DNA of 64,000 nucleotides from assembly GCA_000310025.1 (NCBI GenBank), contig FN649728.1, positions 4,331,376 through 4,395,375 on the forward strand, in the 5' to 3' direction. This DNA is from Ectocarpus siliculosus (Eukaryota; Sar; Phaeophyceae; Ectocarpales; Ectocarpaceae). A program made the position numbers and the translations under genes. Of the stretch, positions 36,801-46,600 are shown piece after piece. Every line of letters starts with the position of its first letter. The stretch's first letter is position 1. The notes beneath the pieces are model-generated. The model saw nothing but the letters and a program-made list of their open reading frames with translations, did not search any database and was not told the origin of the DNA.

Positions 36801-39528
36801 GTCGTTTCCTCGCCGCGTCTGGCTTTTGTTGGCGAAAAGCTTGGTCCGTGCATGCGGGCGGAATGTCGATGTTCAAGAAACGTCCCATCCGATGGGTACG
36901 CTCATGTCGTTGCGGCGGTGATTTTTCTCGTCTCGATGACCAGCACAAAAAATGGCGCGGCCCCCTATCACAAGCACAGGATTGCTAGCAGTTCGTTGAC
37001 GATTTTTCCCCCTTTGACTGATGCCATGGTACGGGTGCACGTTTGGGGCGACAATTTCCGCGTTTGGGAGAAATACTCCTGTTTCGGTGATCATACGGCG
37101 ACTAAGGACGAGGCCAATAGGTTCACGTACACCGTGTCTCTCTACCCGAAAGTGTAAGATAAGGTCACCCCCCTACCGTAGCACCACTCCTTTCACGTAA
37201 GCATCATTTTCGCCAAATGGTTTGGTACGCAAACACGTCACAGATGTGCGAGGCAAAACGACATTCATTGCGCTTGATTGTATTCATTTTCCCGGACATC
37301 TCGTGGTGCCCCCAAGCCTCCCAAGGGGCGCCACATGCACCCCATGCAGCACGCGCGAAAGTAACGATGGGATGAAGAAGTGCACTCATTCCTCTCGCGA
37401 CTTCTGACATTCCATGCACAGACTTGGAGCACGCGACAACAATTTATGGGATGGAGAAGCGCACTCAATTCACTCACGACTCCTCACAATCCCATGCACA
37501 GACGTGGAGCGCGCGGCAGCAACAATGGGATGAAGCAACGCACTCAATTCTCGCACGACTCCCCACACCCGCTGCTCCCCAGGTTGGGTGAAAGAAGCAC
37601 AGGCTTACCCGATTTTTCTCACGACTCCTCACGCCCGCTTTGCCACCAGACTCTGGACCTGATGCAGATATCGCACGAGAACGAGTCGGAGCACGACATC
37701 GACATCGAGGTGGTGGGCGTCGGCCTGGCGAGCGAGGACTGGGACTTCAGGTCCTTCTCCGCCGGCACCGGTCCGAACCCGGCAGATCCCGCCGAGGTAA
37801 GCGAGCCTGAAAACGCTGCTGCTGTGGCACCATGGTTGCGTAAGATACCACCCCCTTTGGACAGAGATATTTTCATACAGTAGCTCGATTACTCTACGCG
37901 GAAGTTGATGCCAAAGTTGGTCGATACGTATCCGAGGTAAGCGAGCCTGAAACTGCTGCTGCTGTGGCGCCATGTTCCGTAGGTGGCGTAATATACCACA
38001 CCCCGTGGACACGTAAGACTTTCGAAACGGGATTACTCCACGGCGAAGATTATGCCGACTGACATGTTTTTGGAAGGCTCTCGACGAGACGGTTCCAACG
38101 CAGCCATTTTCGGCGTCGTCGGTGCGTTTTCCTGCCGAGCAATCGAGCTTTGAAAATCGGTCCAGGGGGTGTGATATCTTGTGCAACCTACGGTATAGAC
38201 ATGCAACGTGGTGTGGTTCAGCATCGCCCAGCGACAATCATCCCTGGTGGGTACCACGGGAGATTTTTTTGCGGACGCTGCATTGAAACCGTCTATGTGG
38301 TGCGACGAGCACTATTGATAGATTGCGGTGCCGGAATGACGTGAAAGCAATCGTGAAAGCGCTGGCGGTTTTTTAAGCTTGGTCTTTCCCATGGCATCTC
38401 TAACTCTTCTGTGTCTGCGTCTACCGCCTCCCATTAGCTCTGTCTTGGCTGTGCTTCCGGGGGGAATACTCAGCCACGCAAGATAACGAACGAACCCTTC
38501 AGAACCAACGCCCGGCCGCGCCACAGAACACCGAAACCAACGATGGCGCTGCTTGACCCCATCGTGCACCCGTGCTGCCGTGAGGAAACGTTCATCGTTC
38601 TCTCTCCATTCGCACTGCTGTCAAGGTCGTCTTTTTTGTCGAACCGTCCACCTGGCCAGTGTGCTCAATGGGTAAGGGGCTTCTCTCTCTCTCTTGCCCG
38701 CTATCTTGGCCCGCACCTTGCCTTCTCGGGTCCCAAAGGTGCGGCTAAAGCTAGCCCTCGAGGTGGACGGGCCGGCGCACTTCACCAAGAACACCGCGCG
38801 GCCGCTGGGGCACATGGTGCTCAAGCACCGCACCCTGTCCAAGATGGGCTGGACAGTGGTCTCGGTGAGTCTTTTTTTATTTTGTTGTTGCTGGACGACG
38901 CCCGATCGTTTCTTCTTCCTATGTTCGGAGGGAGAGAGAGAGTAAGCGTAAGGCGTAACAGTAGCAGCAGATGAACACGGCGTATCATTGTAAAACCAGC
39001 CGGATAGTAAAATCACCCGTTTTTGGCGGGATACCAATGAGCGGGGTAGGGCAACTCCTTCGGCCAGGATCCCATGCACACGAGGTTTAATTTTGAGTAG
39101 TGTTCCGAAGTTTTCGGGGGGGGGTTATTGCGTTTCCAAAAAAAAGGCACGAAGCGGAGTGGTGGTACGCATCATGCCCACATGTTTGCCCGCGATGTAC
39201 CGGTTCCACGAAGAACTCGAAACCTGCGCCCAGGATTCAAAGCTCATGTAAAATTGTTCCGAAAAAACACCGCGAAGCGGACCCGTGGTACGCATCGTGC
39301 CCGCGAGCGCATGACGAACGACGGCGCGTTAATTCTTTCTCGGAAATGATGAGGAACCTCGTTACCACCTTGCTCGCGCGCGCGCGTCTGTTTCTTGCTG
39401 GTTCTTTTATTTTTGCTTGGTTTTGTCGAAAGATCCCTTTCCTGGAATGGGATCCGATCCCATTCTGGTCCAGCATGGAGAAGAAGCGGTACCTGCAGAG
39501 GAAGCTCGGCATCACGAGGACCATGTAA
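24366..39528 (+). CDS. RAP-domain helical-repeat protein (probable organellar RNA-binding factor)
   Basis: Exons: first coding exon ending at 25169 (frame open from 24093; first ATG 24366), a missing exon, about 26142-26248, 26731-26946, 27551-27655, 27993-28112, 28402-28505, 30011-30227, 31093-31398, 31988-32080, 34829-35004, 35545-35637, 35884-36046, 36623-36763, 37650-37796, 38739-38864, 39433-39528 (stop TAA). All junctions from 26731 onward are in phase. Repeated helical motifs (NARNLAQLLWSLAKLG, KPRELAMAAWGLAVLG, GKELGNVVWAFAVLG, QDLAMLSWGFSSL, SAQEIANLAWALAVMG) resemble OPR/FASTK-type repeats. The C-terminus is a RAP domain: LALEVDGPAHFT, LKHRTLSKMGWTVVS, IPFLEWDP and KKRYLQRKLG. Such proteins usually act on chloroplast or mitochondrial RNA; targeting cannot be judged because the N-terminus is unresolved. 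PolyQ (near 24785) and polySer (near 30170) runs interrupt it. The 36764 intron has a GC donor. Confidence 0.9.
24782..24815 (+). repeat. CAG microsatellite coding polyglutamine
   Basis: About eleven CAG triplets in the first exon of the RAP-domain gene, read as polyglutamine in the frame that connects to the exon end at 25169. It is likely to vary in length between individuals. Confidence 0.8.
30784..30838 (+). repeat. (CT)n(CA)n compound microsatellite
   Basis: About 16 CT units followed directly by about 11 CA units, inside the intron between the RAP-gene exons ending at 30227 and starting at 31093. Confidence 0.95.
32148..34760 (+). repeat. 2.6 kb intronic minisatellite, unit near TCGTTGACGTCGAGCA
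   Basis: More than 100 degenerate copies of a short unit, consensus about GTCGAGCATCGTTGAC with a 15-18 base step. Common variants are TTCATGTCGAG, GTCGAGGATCG and GTCGACC. It fills nearly the whole intron between the RAP-gene exons ending at 32080 and starting at 34829. The unit is rich in ACGTC and CpG. Frames on the minus strand translate as an endless Asp-Val-Asn-Asp-Ala-Arg-His-Glu-Arg-Cys-Ser-Thr series; these follow from the period and are not a gene. Dispersed base changes indicate an old or rapidly mutating array. Confidence 0.95.
37340..37645 (+). repeat. Tandem repeat of about 70 bp ending at a splice acceptor
   Basis: Three to four imperfect units containing GCACTCAATTC, CACGACTCCTCACA, CCCATGCACAGACGTGGAGC and CAACAATGGGATGAAG. 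The last unit runs up to the acceptor of the RAP-gene exon at 37650, so its CTCACGACTCCTCACGCCC forms the polypyrimidine region. Confidence 0.75.
37791..37976 (+). repeat. Duplicated exon end and splice donor, with a truncated MITE piece
   Basis: CCGAGGTAAGCGAGCCTGAA at the true exon end (donor after 37796) recurs about 140 bases downstream at 37932 as TCCGAGGTAAGCGAGCCTGAA. It is followed in both places by a CTGCTGCTGTGGC block and MITE-like sequence (GATACCACCCCCTTTGGACA, CTCGATTACTCTACG). The second donor is therefore a copied splice site. Confidence 0.7.
37977..38193. mobile_element. MITE copy 1 (217 bp)
   Basis: Ends are inverted repeats: CCGTAGGTGGCG...CACACCCCGTGGAC at the left, and CTTGTGCAACCTACGG at the right, whose complement reads CCGTAGGTTGCACAAG. 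The interior CTCTCGACGAGACGGTTCCAACGC and CGAGCTTTGAAAATCGG is shared with 40930-41146. It lies in an intron of the RAP-domain gene. Confidence 0.75.
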
Positions 39529-40929
39529 GCGAAGAAGGGTGGCATTGCGGAATTCAGATAGCACCCCACTCCAAACATGAAGCATTGCAAGTTGTATGAA
39601 CAGGTGGCCGCTTCAGTCAGTCTGCATGAGTTCTTCCATCCGTTCTTTCCGTCGACGACCGTTTGACGTCGCCTCGTGTTTTTTCTGCGCTGGAGTGTCC
39701 CTGGACACAACTCTCCAACGTTGCAGCGAACGCAGGACCTGCGTGTTCCGCCACTTGGTGCTTTTGACAAGGCTCCCACACCTACCCTTTGCCCTCCTCC
39801 CCGGCATGCTCTCCAGTCCCCTCTGCCTGTCTCATCGCCCTTGACCGCGTGGTCCACAACCGCAATCAACTCCCACCCGTTTTAAATCTGTATCGCTACG
39901 CGCGGTCCTCGTCCCCCCGGACACTAATCCTGACCACAATACACCGATGTCCTCGCGCAACCATTGGTTGCGCCGGATCTCCTCTTGCTACTCGTGTCCT
40001 CTCTCAGGCGGTCTATCCCCTCGTGCTCATAGCTCACCGTGATTTTCCGCCCCCGCCCCCCCGATGCCCGTGCTTGTGTGCATACGCGCTGCCTCTGATA
40101 TACGTAGATTCTTCGGCGGAACGGACTGCAGCAACTTCAAGGGCTGGTCGACTCGCTTGGGGAAACCCTCTCGTTTCAACTAAAACTGCCGCATGTTCTA
40201 ATTCTCATTCTTGTCGCGGCAGTTAATTTTAAGTTTCGGGCGCCGGTGGTGAACCACCGCTTGTGGCAGCCTGCAGCGTATCCTTGCCGTGGCATGTCTG
40301 CGGGGGGGGATCGTGCTCTTGTAAAAACAGTAGGTGTGGCGGCTGACAGCATTGTCTTCTAGCGGCAGCAATTATGGGGGAGCGACCCCCGTTGTGTGAC
40401 ACAAGAGCTAGCGGGAGTGTACGGTAACCGCCGCCTTGCTGCCGTCTGAGAATTTCTTGTTCCTCCAGCACGGATCGGAAAACGGTTGTAGAAGACTTTG
40501 CAAGATTGGTACCCGGCACACGTCTCCCCCTAGAATGGCACCGTTTGTGGCCCAACACACAGTTGCCAGTTGTGATTTTTACGAGGCAAACATGCCAAAT
40601 AAGAACAGATACATTGTTTTGGTAGATTATATGCATAGATCAGAGATTAAAGGTACCCGCAGTTTTCCGATTGGCCATTTTTTTTTGAAGGAAATTTCGT
40701 GTGGTCAAAGCATGTGTTGGTGCTGTTCCGGGATGGGCATGTTTTCTGAGACCACGCCTGACGTATGGTCGCCGGTGTTCCATGTGTGAAGTGTTCAATC
40801 GTTCTACTGTTGTATGTGCTTCGAAGATTGGTTTTGGGTTCGAGGATGCTGTGTGCATGTTTCTTTTTTTTGTCGCGCGTCCGGCTGCGGCCATCGAATA
40901 ACGATACTTGTATAATGAGAAATAGACTA

Positions 40930-41146
40930 CCGTATATGACACAAGATAACACACCCCCTGGACCGATTTTCAAAGCTCGATTACTCCACGACGAAGAGGA
41001 TGCATAAATGAAACAATACGTTTTCGAACAGCTCTCGACGAGACGGTTCCAACGCCGCCGTTTTCGGCGCTGTGACTCTTCCTGCTGTTGAGAAATCGAG
41101 CTTTGAAAATCGGCCAAGGGGGTGTGTTATCTTGTGTCATATACGG
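40930..41146. mobile_element. MITE copy 2 (217 bp), best preserved
   Basis: Terminal inverted repeats of about 50 bases begin CCGTATATGACACAAGATAA and end TTATCTTGTGTCATATACGG. They include CACCCCCTGG and TTTTCAAAGCTCGATT with their complements at the other end. The element is flanked by TA on both sides (40928-40929, 41147-41148), the target duplication of Tc1/mariner-type elements. There is no coding capacity. Confidence 0.9.
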
Positions 41147-41319
41147 TAGTTGTTGTGGGAGGGCGCACCGGCGGGAGGAGTATTATGAAATAGTATGTCT
41201 TTAGGATGAGTTCGATATGCCACGTCCTCCGAATGAGAAAGGAGGGAGCAGACTTTGCAGATTCATGCATACATTTCCATCCCCTGTCATTGCCCAAATG
41301 CTGCTACTATGTGGTAGTA

Positions 41320-41455
41320 CAGTACGTCCGGCGTCCTCGGGCGGCGCGGAATTGTGCCGACGACACCGCCTGCGTGCCCCGGAGAAGGAAGCGTGAGCAA
41401 AGATTGACTTCCGCCAGGGAAAGATGGCCTGAAGCACGAAAACAGGCGAAATGAT
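41320..41455. repeat. Dispersed repeat family A, partial copy 3
   Basis: Shares GTCCTCGGGCGGCGCGGAATTGTGCCG, CTGCGTGCCCCGGAGAAGGAA and the trailing CGCCAGGGAAAG with 10820-10960, in the same orientation. Confidence 0.5.
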
Positions 41456-41824
41456 AACTACCTCTGCATCTGCATCTGGTTCAAACCGCTTGAGACCGTT
41501 CCCGATACCTTCGATTCGTCAGCTCAGGAGTATAGATAGTTCATCGCGAAACAATGCATGATGTGTCTGTGTTGACACCAGTCAAACATGTCAAGAAATC
41601 TGTAGTCTCCTCGCAGCATAGTAGAATATGACGGTTGAATATGGGGTATATTTCTACTTGCTTTCCTCGGAGATGCGGCTACAAGGCTCACTCCCGAAAG
41701 CGCCACCAGGAGGATCGCATCGAAAGAGCCCACCGCATCGACCGGGGAAACCGCTTCAGCTTTGGGTGGTACGCTCATGTCATGTATCGTTCCTACACCA
41801 TACTGACCTACCAATCACCTACAG

Positions 41825-43671
41825 TCTTCGCGCCCCCAAGGCCACAGCAAAGCACACATCAACCTGCTCTGTGCCGAATACGACCGGACGCAGCACATCG
41901 TCGCCAGCATAGATAGGGAGGCCGACCTCGGGAAACCCCAGGAACTTTTCCATTCGAACAAAGGTACGCTGCCTTTTGAGCATCAAACACTGCTTTGAGA
42001 GCTGCCAACAGGTTGTGATAATATTCTAATTGTTTGCTGTGGCTTTGGATCCAAGGAAATTAGTATACTGCCCGCGTGCCCCCCCCCCCCCTCCCCTAGT
42101 CTTATATTCGATTCCAAAACAGGGGGGACCCAAAAAAAACTGTAATCGCCAAACCATACACTCCGCGGCGTGGTCGCTCACCACGACAATAACGCCAACC
42201 CACGCAGGACAGGAAACCATTACCGCAAAACTTCGAAAAAGCCACTCATAGCATGAAAAAACAAGACACACGCGTAGTTGTACCTATAGCCGAATACGAA
42301 ACAGAAATTATGTTGCTTGACAGAAAGAACCCCGATGCAGCGCCTAACTCACCACAGGTAGATAGCCACCCCCCCCAAAAAAACCAAAATTACGGCCGCT
42401 TCTCCGCGGGTGGCATCCATCAGGACCAGAAACAATTACACAATTGACACCCCGTGGACAGATTGAAGCCACCGGAGGGTAAATACGTGATTCACCACGC
42501 GCAGCAGTTTGCACGGACTTTTTCTCCCCCATTCCCCCGTCTGCCCCCCCTCCCTTACCAGACTCCAAAGCCCTAGTTATCGAGCAAGACGTACCTCTTG
42601 TGCTACAAACGAACCGCCAACCAAGACAACTACACACACAAGGGGGAGAGTCGGGCCACCTGCCTCCTGCCTTGCACAAGCTCGCCGAGATGCTACATAC
42701 CCAACAACAGCAGAGGTAGGTCTCGCACGCAGAAAACGTTCCAAGAGAAAGAAGCAGGAACGTCGAAAGGGGAAGAAAGCACGTCCAAACACAAGAGACA
42801 AAACGACGCAACGAATACCGGTACAATACACCACAAGACGTCCAACTATTCGGAACCACGACAATCACAACAACAACCACACGATACACACAACCGGCAA
42901 CACCTCCGACGAGGACGCTTGCTCCGACCACGCGCGCCCACTGCAAAACAAGAGGCACGAATCGCAGCAGAAGTAATTGTAGAGGCAATTTTTATTCTTG
43001 TTTCCTGCCATCTCCCCGCTCGTCTCCAGGAGGCGTTGGCCACGAGAAGAGGGGACGAATATTTTCCATCCCCTAGCCCCGCCGCACGGAGTTCCTCTGG
43101 GTCTACCTACACCATCGTTGCTCGTTTCGCCTTCGCCGCCTGAGAAGGTGAGTACCAATCGTAAATAGGGGGTCGTCAGGGAACGGTGTCCGGGAGGAAC
43201 GATGCTCAGTTTCACCTAGGCGTGCAGAGCTTCATCTGGCTAAACATGCATACAAGGAACTTGCACTGGGTTTTATCGTGGAACTGTTGTTTATTCCATG
43301 GATTGCAGCGATGGGGTTTGGTTTTGGTTGTTAAAAATATACTTAGCAACAAGACGGAAGTCTTGACAAACGACTAGAAGAAAAAAATCGAGGTGTTTGT
43401 ACGGCAATGACCATGAGCAAAAAAAATACCAAGGTTCATCCAATAAAAGAAACAAAAACCTCCAAAACGAACACGCTCCGAATAGACCGGGAAGCCGGAA
43501 TCGAAGAACTCGTGCAAGTTATTCAGCAGTATCCTGCAGCAGCCGCAGCAGCAGCTGTACCTCAACGTTCCGTCCAAGAGTCCCACGTGTGAAGCATGGA
43601 GCACCTTGCGTCATTTGTTTTCATTCATTTGTCTCTCATATCGTACCTGTGACGCCGCCGCCCACTTGTAG
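41825..43671 (+). CDS. Unidentified gene, 3' exons only
   Basis: Four blocks join in phase: 41825-41963 (including HINLLCAEYDRTQHIVASID and LGKPQELFHSNK), 42649-42715 (SGHLPPALHKLAEMLHTQQQQ), 43030-43147 (NIFHPLAPPHGVPL) and 43540-43671 (QPQQQLYLNVPSKSPT, stop TAG). Each has an AG acceptor, and the first three have GT donors at the required phase. The first two blocks are helix-prone and look like real protein. I do not recognise a family. The 5' exons are not located. The last block overlaps the last exon of the minus-strand gene by about 60 bases; if it is wrong, the gene ends elsewhere. Confidence 0.4.
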
Positions 43672-46600
43672 GCAACTACGAAGAGAGCAATCCCGCCAGC
43701 AAACAGCGGGACCCCGATGTACCAGTACGGGAAATCCCTCCCGTCGTCGTCGTCGTCGTCCTCTTTCTCCGGCAACACCTCCAGCTCGACCTTCAACACC
43801 AGGTAGTTGAGCGGGTCTGCGGCCATGTTGAGAGCGGACGAATACGCCAGAGATTGCGGGGACGGAAGCACAGGGTGGGTCAACTAATAAAAACTACTTA
43901 TGGTTAGGGCGCGTTGGTTTTGTTGCAAGGCGTACAGTAGATAAGAGGCAAACAGAGCACACGATGCAAAAAACACGAGTTTTTCTGATAAAAACGGAAT
44001 TAATTCGAACGCCAACAGAGTAAATCAAGCATGGTCGGGGGTGTACAACGTGAACAGCACGGTCGTTACCGCCTCTAACAGTTGAACTCCGCGCTGCCCC
44101 CTTCTGCACAAACACATGACCGTGGGCCAGAGGGTGCCCTCGGTAGACGAAAAGGTGTCGTCTCTGACGCGCGCGGGTTTATCGAGAGGAAAATGCGGCT
44201 ATGCTTCTTTCCATTTTTTCGGGGTCGCAACATGTGAGAGGCGATGTCCTAATCGCGTGACAAGGCACAGGCGCATGTCCGCTTGTCTTCGGCCACAAAA
44301 AAAAACGAGGGCAGACTCAAAAGCCAAACCGTATCACATGCCAAAAAACATTTCAACTGGTTACATGTATGCGTATATTTATCGTAGGCCATATATATAT
44401 AAACAAAAAGCCGCGGCCAGCTCTGAAGCCAGCCTTATTTGTCATGATGGTGACCATTGTGAAAGCACCAAACAAACACGTGAAAAATCCACGTTGAAAC
44501 ATCGGGCCGAATTCCTCGCCGCCGTTCTCGTCTCCTGCAACCCGACGTGGTTCCTCACCGTCAAAAAAACAAAACGGGACAAAACAAAACCTCCGTGAAA
44601 CCCACGTTGCAACACCGGGTCGCATCTCTCGAATGCCATTCTCCTGTACGTCCCTCTACTGCTGTACCGTGAAAAGCAAAACGGGACAAAACCAAAAAAT
44701 AATCTCCGGGAAAACTCCGCGTCGTTGTCGGGCCGCAACTCGCCTCCCACGTGTTACTCACCGCCACCCTCAGAGTCCTCCCCGTCAAAAATGCCGTCCT
44801 GCTGGCCGATCAGGAAAACCCCGTCGGCGACGTCGGTGTCCTTCACGATGGAGAACGGCTGTTCCCGCGTCTCGTTGCTGGCGGCCGCAGCGACGAAGTA
44901 CTTGGACACTTCGATGTCCTCCGGGTCGTCGATGTCGATCTTAGCGGCGACGAAGTCACCGGAGCCGAACTGCGTCATCGTTTTTGAAAGAGGAATTTGT
45001 AAAACCGCGGGTAGGGCCAAAAAACCGCAGAGGATCATCAATGCACGGGAAGGAGGTCTCACTCGCGGGGAAACGGATCAGCCCACGGGAAAAGAGAGGA
45101 CAATAAAAGCACGGACGGAGGCCAAACTCTCGGGGAAGTTGGGCAACCCACGGGAAAAAATACAACCATCTATGCACGGGAAAGTGGTCCACCTCACGGG
45201 AACGTGGATCGACCCACGGAAAAAAGAGCATCATTGCACACGGACGGTGGTGTCCAGCAAAGAGACTTCGCGACGTGGTTCGGTACACCAACGCGCGCGG
45301 TTCTTGGCCCATGGTACATACGGCGGTACAGTTTCGGCCGTCGGGGTCGCCGTCGTCAAGCTCGCGGATGGAAAAAAACAAAAATGCCCCTATCATATGA
45401 AAGCGCCCAAGCTTTTTTGTTCGTCCTCCGGGTTGGCACAAAACATATATATACTCGCAAGTATATATTTGCTTGCTCTGACACGACGTCTGTCCGCGCG
45501 ACAAAACAAACCACCCGACAACAACCCCCCACCCCCCACCCCCGAAACCCCCGAAACCCCCGAAAAACAAAAGGCGTCAGCCCCGAGCCTACCTCCCAGT
45601 ACGTGAAAGACGCGGAGCTGAGGTTAAACTGGTCCCCGAACGCGATGCCGCCAACGATGGGACTTCCGTCGTCGGCCAGAACGATCCCCGCCGTGCCGAA
45701 GGCCGTCGCGTTGGCCTCGCTCTGCCAGACCCAGCTAACCGCCTCCTCGGCGATGTCGATGGCCACCACGAAAAGCTCGTCGGTTTCCGTGGCTGTACGT
45801 TCAGTACGCAAACAATGAGAGTAGGGTTGGGGGGAGGGAGGGGGCGGGGGTACTCACGTTTTGCATGCCTTAGCGGTTAGGGCGTGGGACACGCGTCATA
45901 TATCCGTGTCTGTGCGCAGACACTTGATGGTCGGGCGGTAGTACGCAAACAACGAAGGAGGGCAACGGGGCGTGTTCAGCTCTTTTGGTTGTCTTATCGG
46001 TTAGACCATTGACCACACGCGTCCTTTATCCGTAGCTGTAGGCCGACATTTTGGGGGGGGCGTGATCGGCTTCTCTTGGTTGGCGTGCTGCAGGTAGGAT
46101 TACTACCGTTGACCAACGGGGCACCGTCATCGTGGGTACATAATACTCTTCACGGAGGGAGACGCCAACAACGACCGAAGGAGTGTGGCTCCGCACGTCG
46201 CAAGTTATCCTTCGTGCTTTCGGGTTGGGTGGGTTGTGGGGGTGTGGGTGCATACACACAAGTCAGGTGACGTGTTGGGATGGGACCGCCGATCACGAAC
46301 ACGACGGACGCATGGCTCAGCAGCCGTGGTACACACGCAAGAATACCAACTCTTAGATTCAAGAGCGCATCCGCCGAGAAAAGGTAACCCCCCAGACTCA
46401 AACTTCCGTCCTCTCCAGGACGCATGGTCAACGGTCGAACAGCTGAGGCACGCAATATATAACCTGAGTAGGGCCCGCCGGTGCCGCACAACAGAAACGG
46501 CCACAAACGAATAGGAGACTAAAAAAGAACAAAGAAGCTAAGAGGACCAAGCCGATGATCACTCGACCTGACTTTGCACCAACATCCATCAGCCTGCGTT

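Larger units (their letters stand above)
39529..41824. other. Spacer between the RAP-domain gene and the next plus-strand gene
   Basis: It holds a full-length MITE (40930-41146) and a partial family A repeat (41320-41455). Upstream exons of the unidentified plus-strand gene probably lie in its last part, for instance near 41628-41760, but none can be fixed by phase or family. The rest shows nothing identifiable. Confidence 0.45.
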
